From NCBI RefSeq assembly GCF_002975405.1, contig NZ_PCPS01000003.1:1-64000 (forward strand): DNA of 64,000 nt. The letters run 5' to 3'. Below are positions 17,363-26,881 of this stretch, piece by piece (the stretch's first letter is position 1; every line of letters starts with the position of its first letter). A program made the position numbers and the translations under genes. This stretch comes from Arthrobacter sp. MYb229 (lineage in GTDB: Bacteria > Actinomycetota > Actinomycetes > Actinomycetales > Micrococcaceae). Under the pieces are notes generated by a model. The model did no database searches. It had not been told where the DNA came from and saw nothing but the letters and a program-made list of their open reading frames with translations.

Positions 17363-18205
17363 TTATTCGAAGTCTGAGGTAGCCGGATCTGCCGCGATGC
17401 GCCCCTCGGGACCACGGTCCAACCCGTTGATCGCAGCAAGGTCCTCGTCATCAAGCTTCAACTCGACTGCCTCGAGGTTCTCGATGATTCGCGAATCGGT
17501 GACTGACTTTGGAATCACCACGTTGCCCAAAGCCAAATGCCAGGCGATGACTACCTGCGCCGCACTGGCCTCATGCTTTTGGGCGATCCCTAAAAGGACC
17601 GGGTCGGTCAAGAGCTCGCCGCCGTGGCCAAGCGGAGACCATGATTCGTGGGCGATGCCATGCTTAGCTTCGTAAGCGCGCAACTCGGCCTGTGGGAAGT
17701 ACGGGTGAGTTTCAACTTGGTTGATCACCGGACGCACACCGGTGTGCTCATAGAGCTCGTCCATGGCCTCAATGGTGAAGTTGCAGACGCCGATAGACGT
17801 GGCCTTTCCGTCTTTCTGTAGCTGAATCAAGGCTTTCCACGTGTCCACATAGGTGCCGCGCTGAGGCTGCAACCAGTGAATCAGGTAAAGATCGACGTGG
17901 CTCGTTCCCAAACGTTCGAGGGAGGCTTCGGACGCCGCCAATGTCTTGTCGTAGCCCTGGTCGGAATTCCAGACTTTGGTGGTCACGAAGATTTCGCCAC
18001 GCGGAATGCCGCTGGTGGCGATTGCGCGCCCCACGCCTTCTTCGTTGCCGTAGATACGGGCTGTATCGATATGGCGGTATCCGGCTTTCAGCGCCTTGCC
18101 AACTGCGATCTCAGCGTCGGCATCGGATATCTTCCAGACGCCGTAACCGATCTGGTCGATGCAGTTGCCATCGTGGAAATTAGATTGTGGAATAGTTTGG
18201 ATCAT
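17363..18205 (-). CDS. Aldo/keto reductase
   Basis: NADPH-dependent carbonyl reductase of the AKR5-like type (280 residues). The catalytic tetrad is visible: Asp and Tyr in HIDTARIYGNEEGVGRAI, Lys in FVTTKVWNSDQGYDKT and His in LYLIHWLQPQRG. The C-terminal NADPH-binding motif is VVIPKSVTDSRIIENLEAVE. The family includes 2,5-diketo-D-gluconate reductases and methylglyoxal reductases; the substrate here cannot be told. It is a single gene with its own terminator and a divergent promoter region upstream. Confidence 0.93.
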   Translation of the reverse strand: MIQTIPQSNFHDGNCIDQIGYGVWKISDADAEIAVGKALKAGYRHIDTARIYGNEEGVGRAIATSGIPRGEIFVTTKVWNSDQGYDKTLAASEASLERLGTSHVDLYLIHWLQPQRGTYVDTWKALIQLQKDGKATSIGVCNFTIEAMDELYEHTGVRPVINQVETHPYFPQAELRAYEAKHGIAHESWSPLGHGGELLTDPVLLGIAQKHEASAAQVVIAWHLALGNVVIPKSVTDSRIIENLEAVELKLDDEDLAAINGLDRGPEGRIAADPATSDFE

Positions 18206-18264
18206 GCAACTAATTTAGTGCATCGGAGCGGAACTTGAGGTGAAAGGCACCATGTTTCAACGGT

Positions 18265-18714
18265 TCAGCTCACGTCAGCCAGCATTTTGGCTGCGTGCGA
18301 AATGTCGTCTTTGACGATCTGTGCACGGTGTTCGACCGGTTGCATATTGTTTTCTGCTCCACCTTTGGCCTGCATGCGCATCATCGCAATTGCCTGAGCC
18401 GTAGCGGCTAAGTCGTTGGCTGACTTGGTCAGCGCTCGGTGCACCTTGGAGGTGGATTGCGGAATGTGCTCGTCATCGCTTGGCGTCACCCGCTGGGCAT
18501 CGATGCACAGCTGACGCACCTGCGGGAGCAGATCTGCCAGCTCATTGGCTTGCGTAACTACCTCGTTGTACAGGTCGTTGTCTTCGATTCCATCTAAGAC
18601 CTGGAAAACGCGGTCCAAAGAGCGCACGAACCTGTCATGGGCGCGACGCCATACGCCTTGCCCAAGGTCACGGTTTGTTGCGCGTTGTTCGCGCAGACGC
18701 GAGAAAAACCCCAT
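18265..18714 (-). CDS. Conserved hypothetical helical protein
   Basis: 149 residues from the ATG at 18714 (MGFFSRLREQRATNRDLGQGVWRRAHDRF cut into two helices); a GTG one codon earlier is possible. The protein appears entirely alpha-helical, with no membrane segment or signal peptide. It has a central Leu/Gln-rich section (ANELADLLPQVRQLCIDAQR) and a Met/Gln-rich stretch near AIAMMRMQAKGG. I recognise it as the type of conserved cytosolic protein of unknown function seen in Arthrobacter relatives, with no named domain. It is a single gene, and the next same-strand gene (ybdD) ends at its own hairpin. Confidence 0.7.
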   Translation of the reverse strand: MGFFSRLREQRATNRDLGQGVWRRAHDRFVRSLDRVFQVLDGIEDNDLYNEVVTQANELADLLPQVRQLCIDAQRVTPSDDEHIPQSTSKVHRALTKSANDLAATAQAIAMMRMQAKGGAENNMQPVEHRAQIVKDDISHAAKMLADVS

Positions 18715-18810
18715 CACACTCTTTTTTGCTAGGTCGCTACGAAATGACTAGTACCAGACTACCGGTCGCTGCTCAAAACTCCCCAGCTTCGTGGCTTCGC
18801 TTGACGTGAA

Positions 18811-18850
18811 AAGGAGCCTTGGAACTCGAAATCGAGTTCCAAGACTCCTT
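18811..18850 (-). terminator. Terminator after cstA-ybdD
   Basis: A long stem (AAGGAG and CTTGGAACTCG with their complements) is followed on the minus strand by TTTT. Confidence 0.85.
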
Positions 18851-18865
18851 CGCTCTACCCTCCAA

Positions 18866-19072
18866 TTAGCAGCAGCGGCCTTGCGGGTTGCGTTCTTGCC
18901 AGTTGGTGTATTCGCGCCAAAAATCGCGTTCCGTCATCGGTTCGGCTTCGGGATGGGTGTTAGCCAAGTGCTCCAGGTAGTGCCGGTACTTATCTGCACC
19001 GAGTATGCCTTCCATGAAACGCCTAGCTTGGCCGAGCTTTTCGCGAAGTTTTTCCATTTTAGTGTCCACCAC
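18866..19072 (-). CDS. YbdD/YjiX (DUF466) small protein, CstA partner
   Basis: 68-residue protein with the YbdD/YjiX signature: RRFMEGILGADKYRHYLEH, HPEAEPMTERDFWREYTNWQ, and a C-terminal CC. In Enterobacteria these small proteins are always encoded beside CstA or BtsT-type pyruvate/peptide transporters. The gene overlaps the end of cstA by 14 bases, so translation is coupled. Its role, probably assisting or modulating the transporter, is not established. Confidence 0.9.
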   Translation of the reverse strand: MVDTKMEKLREKLGQARRFMEGILGADKYRHYLEHLANTHPEAEPMTERDFWREYTNWQERNPQGRCC

Positions 19073-21293
19073 GGCTCACTCTTTGGCTATCTGGAACATT
19101 CTTCCACTGAGCTTCAAGTGCCTTTTCTGCGGGCGAGGAGATCAGGCCTTGCGCAGCGAAGATTTTCGATTTCGTGTATGGGTCCTCGGTGTCTTTTCCG
19201 CCGCCAAGGGACTTCGCCTTGACCGTTTCGACTACCGCCGCGGCGATCACGATGACCGATAGCACCAAGAAGATTACCGAAAGCCAGCCCTGCACACCGG
19301 TATTGCGCACGACGGCTTCCATGGCTTCAACGCCGTTTGCCGATCCGAAGGAAGTCTCACCGTTGGCCAAGGCTTCCTTGAACGCGTTGTGGTTTGCGAA
19401 GTAGCCAACCTTGGTGTTCGTGGAGAAAATCTTCTGCCACGAGGCGACGAAGGTGACCACGACGGCGAACGCCAGCGGGAGCACAATGACCCACAGGTGC
19501 TTGAAGTTGCCTCGCTTGGCCACAATCGTCATGACCACCGCCAAAGCTATAGCGGCAAGCAACTGGTTGGAGATACCGAACAGCGGGAAGAACGTATTGA
19601 TGCCGCCAAGCGGGTCGGTGACTCCGAGAATGAGAATGTAACCCCATCCGGCCACCATGAGTAGCGTACATATCCAGGCTCCGGGGCGCCACGAAGTGTC
19701 CTTGAACTTTGGAACGAAGTTACCGATAGCGTCCTGCAGCATGAAGCGAGCCACGCGTGTCCCGGCATCTACCGCGGTCAGAATGAACAGCGCTTCGAAC
19801 ATGATCGCGAAGTGGTACCAGAAGCCCATCATGGCGACGCCACCGAACCACTGATTCATGATCACCGCAATGCCGACCGCTAGCGTTGGAGCGCCACCGG
19901 TTCGCGAAACCACCGACGGTTCGCCCACGTTGGCCGCCAGTTCGGTCAGCTGGCTTGGAACTAGGTCCACGCCGGCCAGTCCCAAGGAGTTCACAAACGC
20001 CACCGCGGTCTCCACGGTGCCACCGGTCGCGGCGGCGGAGGAGTTCATCGCGAAGTAAATGCCGCGATCAATGGAGATCGCCGCAACCAATGCCATGATG
20101 GCCACCATGGACTCCATGAGCATGCCGCCGTAGCCCAGGAAGCGGGTCTGGCGTTCCTTCTCGACCAGCTTCGGGGTGGTTCCCGAGGCGATGAGCGCAT
20201 GGAAGCCGGAGAGCGCACCACAAGCGATGGTGACAAACAAGAACGGGAACAGCGAGCCGGAGACGACCGGGCCGTCTGAACGTGAGGCGTACTCGGAGAA
20301 GGCCGGGGTACTGATCTCCGGTCGGACTACGACGATGGCCACGGCCAGCAGACCGATCACACCGATCTTCATGAAGGTCGACAGGTAGTCGCGCGGCGCA
20401 AGCAGCAGCCAGACCGGAAGTACCGCAGCGATGACACCGTAAACAATGATCGCCCATGCAATGGTGGTGCGTTCCATGTGGAAGAACTCAGCACCCCACG
20501 CCGATTCAGCAATCCAACGGCCCGAGATGATCGCGAACATCAATAGCGCGAAGCCGATGACCGAAATTTCCAGTACCTTGCCCGGGCGGATAAAGCGCAG
20601 ATAAATCCCCATAAACAATGCGATCGGGATCGTCAGCCCCACCGAATAGATGCCCCATGCAGATTCCCCCAGCGCGTTGACAACCACCAGCGCCAAGATG
20701 GCAACAATGATGATCATGATGGCAAGAGTCGCAATCAACGCCGCGGTGCCACCAATCAGACCCAACTCTTCACGGGCCATCTGGCCCAGCGAACGCCCAC
20801 CACGGCGCATCGAGAAGAACAAGACCAGGTAGTCCTGCACCGCACCGGCCAGAACTACACCGAGGATGATCCAGATGGTTCCCGGTAGGTAGCCCATCTG
20901 CGCTGCGAGGATCGGCCCAACTAGCGGCCCGGCTCCAGCGATTGCCGCGAAGTGGTGCCCAAAAAGCACCCGTCGATCGGTTGGCACAAAGTCTCGGCCG
21001 TTATTCATATACTCGCCGGGAGTGGCCCGGAAATCATCCGGCTTGGCGATCTTGCGCTCAATGAACTTCGCATAGAACCGGTAAGCGATCAGGTACGTCG
21101 CCACCGCGGCGAAAACGAACCAGATCGCGTTGATGGTTTCACCGCGGGAGAATGCGAGCATGGACCAGGCCACGCCGCCGATCAATGCAATGACAACCCA
21201 GACGGCGATGCGCAACGGAGTCCACCGCTTATCTTCGCGTTCGACAATCTCTGGGTCCACGCCCGCCGGCGGCAGGGCTTCTTGGGTACTCAC
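19059..21293 (-). CDS. cstA: CstA/BtsT family carbon-starvation transporter
   Basis: Polytopic inner-membrane protein (744 residues, about 16-18 hydrophobic segments) of the CstA family, members of which import pyruvate (BtsT) or peptides under carbon limitation. Family motifs are visible: RVLFGHHFAAIAGAGPLVGP, GAVQDYLVLFFSMRRGGRSL, FLFVTIACGALSGFHALIAS, and NQWFGGVAMMGFWYHFAIMF. The GTG start has GAGGAGG nine bases upstream. A short C-terminal cytosolic tail follows the last helix, and ybdD overlaps the stop. A FadR-type GntR operator (21358-21372) lies just upstream, suggesting control by an organic-acid-responsive regulator. Confidence 0.94.
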   Translation of the reverse strand: MSTQEALPPAGVDPEIVEREDKRWTPLRIAVWVVIALIGGVAWSMLAFSRGETINAIWFVFAAVATYLIAYRFYAKFIERKIAKPDDFRATPGEYMNNGRDFVPTDRRVLFGHHFAAIAGAGPLVGPILAAQMGYLPGTIWIILGVVLAGAVQDYLVLFFSMRRGGRSLGQMAREELGLIGGTAALIATLAIMIIIVAILALVVVNALGESAWGIYSVGLTIPIALFMGIYLRFIRPGKVLEISVIGFALLMFAIISGRWIAESAWGAEFFHMERTTIAWAIIVYGVIAAVLPVWLLLAPRDYLSTFMKIGVIGLLAVAIVVVRPEISTPAFSEYASRSDGPVVSGSLFPFLFVTIACGALSGFHALIASGTTPKLVEKERQTRFLGYGGMLMESMVAIMALVAAISIDRGIYFAMNSSAAATGGTVETAVAFVNSLGLAGVDLVPSQLTELAANVGEPSVVSRTGGAPTLAVGIAVIMNQWFGGVAMMGFWYHFAIMFEALFILTAVDAGTRVARFMLQDAIGNFVPKFKDTSWRPGAWICTLLMVAGWGYILILGVTDPLGGINTFFPLFGISNQLLAAIALAVVMTIVAKRGNFKHLWVIVLPLAFAVVVTFVASWQKIFSTNTKVGYFANHNAFKEALANGETSFGSANGVEAMEAVVRNTGVQGWLSVIFLVLSVIVIAAAVVETVKAKSLGGGKDTEDPYTKSKIFAAQGLISSPAEKALEAQWKNVPDSQRVSRGGH

Positions 21294-21357
21294 TGGGAGT
21301 AGCCTCCTCGGAATCTTTCAAGTGATGTGGATGACTAGTTCCTGTGGAACGAGTCAC

Positions 21358-21372
21358 GTGGTAATACCACGG
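21358..21372. promoter_or_regulatory. Putative GntR (FadR-type) operator upstream of cstA
   Basis: CGTGGTAATACCACG is a perfect 7-bp inverted repeat with one central base. Its core fits the TGGTNNNACCA pattern of FadR-type GntR regulators, including pyruvate and lactate regulators (PdhR, LldR). A second imperfect inverted repeat (21334-21356) sits between it and the cstA start. Confidence 0.6.
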
Positions 21373-21402
21373 GTCACTTTACGCGACGGAGGTATGGATA
21401 AA

Positions 21403-22392
21403 TCAAGCCCGCACGACGATTTTTCCCAGATGCGTCCCGGAATCAAAATGTTCATGCGCCGAGACGAGAGCTTCGAAAGAATAAGTTCTGGTGACGTTCA
21501 GACTGAGTTTCCCTTCTGCCAGCAACGGTGCAATACGGTCTGAAGTTTCCTTGACGATTATGGTCTTTTCGTTCGCCGGACGAGCACGCAACGTGGTGCC
21601 GATAACCCTGGCACGCTTAGACATCAGAATGCGCAAATCCAGTTCCGCCTTGGCGCCGCCCTGCAAGCCAATGACGACCATGCGGCCGCCCACGGCGAGC
21701 GCCTTCACGTTCATCGCCAGATATTTCGCACCAACCACATCGAGAATCAGGTCAACACCTTTGGCCGCGGTCAATTCACGAACCCGTTCCAGCACATCTT
21801 CTTCGCGATAGTTGATCCCCGCATCAGCGCCCAGCGATTTGCAGTACGCAATCTTCTCGTCTGACGAAGCAGTGACAATCACTGTCGCGCCGGCGGCCTT
21901 CGCCAGCTGGATTGCCATAGATCCGATTCCGCCGGAACCGCCATGGACCAGAATCGTTTCTCCATCCTTGAGCGCTCCCTCAAGGAAAATATTCGAGACC
22001 ACGGTTGCGGCCACCTCGGGGAGCCCCGCGGCTTCGACTAGATCCATCTGGGCAGGGACGGCCAGCACGTGGGAGGATTCGACATTGACGTACTGGGCGT
22101 AGCCGCCTCCGGCAAGCAAAGCTGCCACGCGGTCACCAACGTTCCACTCGGTGACCTGCTTGCCGACCTTGGCGATGGTTCCGGAAACTTCCAGCCCTGG
22201 GATGTCGCTGGCACCGGCAGGTGGGGGGTAAACACCCTTGCGCTGCTGGACATCTGCCCGGTTCAGGCCGAAGGCGGCAATCTCAATTAGTACTTCATGA
22301 TCTGCCGTTTCCGGGATTGGGCGAGCCTGTGCTTCAAGCACTTCTGGTCCCCCTGCGCCGGTGTAGATATAGGCCTGCATCGTGTCATTCAT
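21403..22392 (-). CDS. NAD(P)H:quinone oxidoreductase (zinc-independent MDR family)
   Basis: 329-residue medium-chain reductase of the quinone oxidoreductase subgroup. Features are GLNRADVQQRKGVYPPP, IPGLEVSGTIAKVG, the Rossmann motif HGGSGGIGSMAIQLAKAAGA, and VIGLQGGAKAELDL near the active site. No structural zinc Cys cluster is present, fitting the QOR/PIG3 type. The ATG at 22392 (MNDTMQAYIYTG) has AAGGGA ten bases upstream; a frame extension to 22422 would add ten residues. The gene is transcribed toward cstA on the same strand. The substrate cannot be told from sequence. Confidence 0.9.
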   Translation of the reverse strand: MNDTMQAYIYTGAGGPEVLEAQARPIPETADHEVLIEIAAFGLNRADVQQRKGVYPPPAGASDIPGLEVSGTIAKVGKQVTEWNVGDRVAALLAGGGYAQYVNVESSHVLAVPAQMDLVEAAGLPEVAATVVSNIFLEGALKDGETILVHGGSGGIGSMAIQLAKAAGATVIVTASSDEKIAYCKSLGADAGINYREEDVLERVRELTAAKGVDLILDVVGAKYLAMNVKALAVGGRMVVIGLQGGAKAELDLRILMSKRARVIGTTLRARPANEKTIIVKETSDRIAPLLAEGKLSLNVTRTYSFEALVSAHEHFDSGTHLGKIVVRA

Positions 22393-22442
22393 GTATGTCG
22401 ATTCCCTTCTTGGCTTCCTCATAGCGTATAGTTTTTCGGGTT

Positions 22443-22530
22443 GGATGGTTGTCCGAGCGGCCTAAGGAGCTGGTCTTGAAAACCAGTGTGCGGTAACCCC
22501 GTACCAAGAGTTCAAATCTCTTACCATCCG
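22443..22530 (+). tRNA. tRNA-Ser (TGA)
   Basis: An 88-base class II tRNA: acceptor GGATGGT/ACCATCC, anticodon loop CTTGAAA giving TGA (reads TCA), long variable arm GTGCGGTAACCCCGTACC, T arm AAGAG-TTCAAAT-CTCTT, discriminator G. CCA is not encoded. A TATAGT -10 lies at 22427-22432. Confidence 0.96.
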
Positions 22531-22536
22531 CGTTAC

Positions 22537-22576
22537 AGTCTGGGGCAGTAGATCAATTGATCTGCTGCCCCAGACT
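22537..22576. terminator. Bidirectional terminator, tRNA-Ser / FAD protein
   Basis: A 20-bp perfect palindrome-like stem (AGTCTGGGGCAGTAGATCAA and its complement) separates the tRNA from the convergent gene. Confidence 0.88.
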
Positions 22577-22578
22577 TC

Positions 22579-24597
22579 TTATTTTGAACTGCCCGCCAAC
22601 AGTTCTTCCAGATTGACTCCCGCCATGCGGGCGATCTCGATGACCACCTGCTCCGCATCGTGCAAGGTTTGCGCGGCCGGGTGCGTCGGGTCTCCGGCCT
22701 GGGCCGCAATTGCAGTCCCCCACTGTGCCGAGGAAAGCTGCAAGCCGAGCACGAATATTCCGCGATGGGCCAGACCTTCTGCGTTGATCAGCCGGTAGGG
22801 CTCGCCCACCACGTCGAATCCGGATCCCGTCATCTGTTCGCCTTCGGCGTTGCGCCAGGTATGCGCGCGGGCCACCTTGTCGGCTAGCAGTTGGGTGATT
22901 AGTGGGGTGTTGTTCTGCAGTACCCTGTTGCTGGGCATCATCGCTTCGCACAAGACCTTCGCGCCATAGATCTCGGTATCTACCCACGGCGAGGAAACAG
23001 TGAACTTTCCGCGTACATCGTCGAATCCGAACTCGGGTTCTGGCCCGATAAAGCTCACCAGCCCTGCGCGGGACAGCGCCAGGAGCTGTTCGATCCGTTC
23101 CAGGGGTGGCCCCGAGGACAGGCCTTCGACCAGCGGCTCAAAGTGGGCCTGCACTTCTTCAATTCGGGACTGCTCGTCCAAGATCCCCTTGGTTACCAGG
23201 TCCTTAATAACCATGCGCCCGGCGTTCATCGTCATGATGGCACAGGACAGCGGGTCGCGCAGCCCGGCGGAACTGTGCTGCGCATTGCCAACGAGATAGT
23301 CGCGCACCGCCTGCTGGTACTGCTCATGGGAACCGAAGCCAACCTGGTCAAAAGGTCGCGCCAAAGCCGGAATGTCCAACCATTTCAGGTGCGGGAACTG
23401 ATCAATGTAGTCGCGCAGTTCGCTGAGCCACACCTGATTGCCTTCGTGGTGTTCAGCTTCGAGGATCCGTTCCAACCCGGCTAGCAACCGGCTGGCGTCC
23501 GCGGTCGGTCCGGCCGCCTCGGTGGCGACGCATTTTGAGTAGTAGACCCACAGTATGTCGCGGTGCAGCTGGGGCCAGATATGGCGGGAAAAGCTTAAGG
23601 CGGCGTCCGGATTCGAATGACGAGCTTCGGCGACCTTTCCGATCAGCTCTTCTGCGTGCAGGAAACGCAGGGTGATTTCCGCTGGAATAAATTCTTCTAC
23701 GACCGGTTTCCCCCAATAGGGGGTGCCCCGACGTGAAGCCGCGATCAGCTTGGGCTCCTTCCCCGAGGCGATGTATTCGAATCGGTGTCCCGGTTCTTGG
23801 CTCACTTCCTTGAAAATTCCTCCGCGGCCGCTAGTCAATTCGGCCATGCCGTCGAAGAAATTTAGCCCCATTCCGCGCAGCAGTGCCGACTCGCCTGATT
23901 TGAAGTTCGAGTAGTCGACATCCGCCGGAATGTTTGGCGGCAGATATGTGGCACCATCTTGTTCGGCTGCCCGTTGCAGCTGTTTTTGCCACGGGTTCAA
24001 TTCAGCATCCTGATGCCCCAATGCCAGAACGACGCTGTCGAACTCTAAGTGCCCGGCGCCAGGATCTCCTTGGGCAAAGGACCGGTAATCCAGTCGGTAG
24101 CCAGCCTCCTGCGGGCGAACCGCCAACACTTCAGCGCGGATGTAGTTCAAAACGAAATTCGGATGCTCATCGAGCACGCGGGCGCACGAGTCATAAACGT
24201 GTTCTAGGTAGCGACCGTAAATTGCTCGTGGCGGGTAGGTGCCAGGTTGCGTGGCGCGCAGCGCAGCGGCTTGACGCTCTTCGAGCCGGAGGCCATCCCC
24301 ATTGGCCTCCACAAACTGCCGGAAGCTAAGCCCCGGTTCAGCTGCGACCCTTTCGGGAGCTACCGTTGGAAATGAGGCAGGGGTGTTCATCAGGAAGTGT
24401 AGCGACTGTTTTGGATTCCATACATGCCCGGACCCCGGGCGGTACGGGTCGAACACCGTTACGCGTACCAAGGTAGCCAGCTTGGGCACCTTGACGGCCA
24501 GCTTAGCTAGGCGTTCGATGACACTGGTACCGCGCGGGCCAGCGCCAACTATAGCGACGTTGTACTGTGGTTGGGGTTCTTCCCAGAAGTTGCTCAC
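22579..24597 (-). CDS. FAD/NAD(P)-binding protein, large
   Basis: 672-residue protein with an N-terminal dinucleotide-binding motif NVAIVGAGPRGTSVIERLAK and FDPYRPGSGHVW. A second Rossmann-like stretch is DSVVLALGHQDAELNPWQ. The family (FAD-NAD(P)-binding, HI0933-like) includes putative oxidoreductases related to the lysine/ornithine N-monooxygenases, but none with a firm role. The start GTG at 24597 sits directly beside GGAAGG; the first family motif follows 14 residues later, so the start is roughly right. No redox partner gene is adjacent. It converges on tRNA-Ser with a shared terminator. Function unknown. Confidence 0.85.
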   Translation of the reverse strand: MSNFWEEPQPQYNVAIVGAGPRGTSVIERLAKLAVKVPKLATLVRVTVFDPYRPGSGHVWNPKQSLHFLMNTPASFPTVAPERVAAEPGLSFRQFVEANGDGLRLEERQAAALRATQPGTYPPRAIYGRYLEHVYDSCARVLDEHPNFVLNYIRAEVLAVRPQEAGYRLDYRSFAQGDPGAGHLEFDSVVLALGHQDAELNPWQKQLQRAAEQDGATYLPPNIPADVDYSNFKSGESALLRGMGLNFFDGMAELTSGRGGIFKEVSQEPGHRFEYIASGKEPKLIAASRRGTPYWGKPVVEEFIPAEITLRFLHAEELIGKVAEARHSNPDAALSFSRHIWPQLHRDILWVYYSKCVATEAAGPTADASRLLAGLERILEAEHHEGNQVWLSELRDYIDQFPHLKWLDIPALARPFDQVGFGSHEQYQQAVRDYLVGNAQHSSAGLRDPLSCAIMTMNAGRMVIKDLVTKGILDEQSRIEEVQAHFEPLVEGLSSGPPLERIEQLLALSRAGLVSFIGPEPEFGFDDVRGKFTVSSPWVDTEIYGAKVLCEAMMPSNRVLQNNTPLITQLLADKVARAHTWRNAEGEQMTGSGFDVVGEPYRLINAEGLAHRGIFVLGLQLSSAQWGTAIAAQAGDPTHPAAQTLHDAEQVVIEIARMAGVNLEELLAGSSK

Positions 24598-24721
24598 CTT
24601 CCAAGATTATTGCCTAGAAGCAACTTGTCACGCCATCAAGCGCCCCAGCCTCCCGGCAAAAGCTGCGGCCCAAATTCAAAAGAGCGTCGCTGGCCCATGA
24701 TCTACCTTGAATGCATAGACT

Positions 24722-26818
24722 GTGGCTATGCCTTCAACGCCGTCTGAATCCCTGGAAACGACCGATCCTTATGCCTGGCTAGAAGCCACCCACGATGATG
24801 CCGCGTTGGAATGGGTCCGCGCGCAAACTCAACGCACCGAAGCCGAACTTCACGATGCCGACTTTTCGCAAAGGGTCGACGCTATTCGCCGGGTGCTGGA
24901 TGCTCAGGACCGCATCCCGATGGTCACCAAGCGCGGAGACTACTACTACAACTTCTGGCGGGATGCCGAGCACCGCCTGGGCCTCTGGCGCCGTACCACG
25001 TGGGATTCATATCGCACCGAGAATCCCCAGTGGGAAATTCTGTTGGACATGGACGGCTATGCCCTGCAGCAGGGTGAACCATGGCACTTCGCCGGGTCCG
25101 CGTTTTTGCGGCCGGCAGAAGGACAGCCACACCGCAGGGCACTCATCCGGTTAAGCCCCGACGGTGGAGATCAGGTGCGTGTGCGTGAATTCGATTTGGA
25201 AACCCTGCGCTTCATCGATGACGGTTTCGACCTCGCCGTTGCAAAGACCTCGGCAAGCTGGATCGATGAAAATACGTTGCTGGTCGCTTCGGCTACCAAC
25301 GAGTCCGATACGACACGTTCAACTTATGCACGCACCGCACGAAAGCTCACCCGCGGTACAGCTCTGGAAGATGCCGAGGTCGTTTTTGAAGTTGCCCAAG
25401 AACATGTAGCGGCCTTCTGCTATTTCGATTCGGCTCCGGGCTTTGAACGCATCGTGACTACCGATGCCATCGACTTCTACAACTCACGCACCGGCGTCAT
25501 CCTCGACGGGACCCACCATAATATTGAGGTCCCGACCGATGTGCAGGTCAGCCTGCACCGCCAATGGGTGTTGTTCGCCCCGCAAACCGACTGGGAACAT
25601 CATGCAGAGCTCATTCCTGCAGGGTCCCTGGCAATCGGCAATCTCACCGATTTCCTGAACGACGGCCGCATCCAGAAGGTCATCTTCCAACCGGATGCGA
25701 AGACTTCCCTGCAAGGCATGGACTTCACCGCCAACTACCTGCTGGTCTCGTTGCTACACGATGTGGCCGCGCAGATTCGGGTATTCGACCTGCGCGAGAA
25801 CTTTGCCGAAACATCCCTGCCGCTCGCCGACCCGATGCTCAGCGTTTCGGTGGGAGCGGTGGACGATGAGGATGCCGCGACCGCCGATGATTATTGGATG
25901 ACGGTCACCGGCTTCACCACCCCGACAACCTTATTTCGTGGGTCGATCGGAGCGGAGCCAGAAGTCGTAAAGCGATCTCCCGAGCGTTTTGACGCTGCCG
26001 GGTTCAGCGTGACGCAGCATTTTGCGCGCTCCAACGATGGGACTCGTGTGCCCTACTTCCAAGTCGCCGATGCGCGGTTGAAACTCGACGGCGAAAATTC
26101 TGTGTTGATGGACGGCTATGGCGGTTTCCAGCACAGCATGACTCCGGGTTATGCCCCGGCTATGGGAGCCGGATGGTTGAGTAGACGCTCCGGCAATGGG
26201 CGCCTGCCGGTATACGTCATGACCAACATTCGTGGCGGCGGCGAATACGGCCCCAGCTGGCATCGTGCGGCATTACGCGAAAACCGCCATCGTGCCTATG
26301 AAGACTTCGCAGCCATAGCCGAAGACCTGGTCGCCCGCGGTGTGACCCGTCGCGCCCGGCTGGCGGCGACCGGACGGTCCAACGGTGGCCTGTTGATGGG
26401 CAATATGATTGCCGGCTACCCGCAGCTGTTCGGCGCGATCTCTTGCGGTGTGCCATTGCTGGATATGCAACGGTATACCCAGCTGGCGGCGGGGCACTCG
26501 TGGATTGCCGAGTACGGAGATCCCGACGTTCCACAGGACTGGGTGTTCTTGCGCACGTTCTCCCCACTGCATCGCTTGGATGATCAACCGCACCCGACCG
26601 ATGATTACCCGGCATCGCTGATTTGGACGACTACCACCGATGACCGAGTTGGCCCCTCTCAAGCCCGTAAGATGGCGGCGAGAATGATCGACAAGGGCAT
26701 CGCCAACGTTCGCTACCACGAACCGGAAGACGGTGGGCATGCCGGTTCCACGGACAACGAATCGACCGCCAGAATGTTGGCTACGAGCTACGAATTCCTG
26801 TGGCGACAGGTACGTTAA
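24722..26818 (+). CDS. Prolyl oligopeptidase family serine peptidase
   Basis: Cytosolic serine peptidase of family S9 (698 residues): a beta-propeller N-terminal region (about 70-410) gating a C-terminal alpha/beta hydrolase domain. The catalytic Ser lies in ATGRSNGGLLMGN, preceded by TNIRGGGEYGPSWH. The Asp falls in IWTTTTDDRVGPSQARKM and the His in EPEDGGHAGSTDNEST, the usual S9A order. The start is GTG at 24722 or an in-frame ATG at 24728. It is followed by tRNA-Ser. Likely substrates are proline-containing peptides, by family. Confidence 0.93.
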   Translation: MAMPSTPSESLETTDPYAWLEATHDDAALEWVRAQTQRTEAELHDADFSQRVDAIRRVLDAQDRIPMVTKRGDYYYNFWRDAEHRLGLWRRTTWDSYRTENPQWEILLDMDGYALQQGEPWHFAGSAFLRPAEGQPHRRALIRLSPDGGDQVRVREFDLETLRFIDDGFDLAVAKTSASWIDENTLLVASATNESDTTRSTYARTARKLTRGTALEDAEVVFEVAQEHVAAFCYFDSAPGFERIVTTDAIDFYNSRTGVILDGTHHNIEVPTDVQVSLHRQWVLFAPQTDWEHHAELIPAGSLAIGNLTDFLNDGRIQKVIFQPDAKTSLQGMDFTANYLLVSLLHDVAAQIRVFDLRENFAETSLPLADPMLSVSVGAVDDEDAATADDYWMTVTGFTTPTTLFRGSIGAEPEVVKRSPERFDAAGFSVTQHFARSNDGTRVPYFQVADARLKLDGENSVLMDGYGGFQHSMTPGYAPAMGAGWLSRRSGNGRLPVYVMTNIRGGGEYGPSWHRAALRENRHRAYEDFAAIAEDLVARGVTRRARLAATGRSNGGLLMGNMIAGYPQLFGAISCGVPLLDMQRYTQLAAGHSWIAEYGDPDVPQDWVFLRTFSPLHRLDDQPHPTDDYPASLIWTTTTDDRVGPSQARKMAARMIDKGIANVRYHEPEDGGHAGSTDNESTARMLATSYEFLWRQVR

Positions 26819-26828
26819 CACTCTCGTT

Positions 26829-26858
26829 TTGGAACACTCGACCATGTTCGGGTAGGCT
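26829..26858 (+). promoter_or_regulatory. tRNA-Ser(GCT) promoter
   Basis: TTGGAA (26829-26834) and TAGGCT (26853-26858), 18 bases apart, lie 23 bases before the tRNA. Confidence 0.6.
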
Positions 26859-26881
26859 AGATTCTGCTGGAAACAGCGGAT

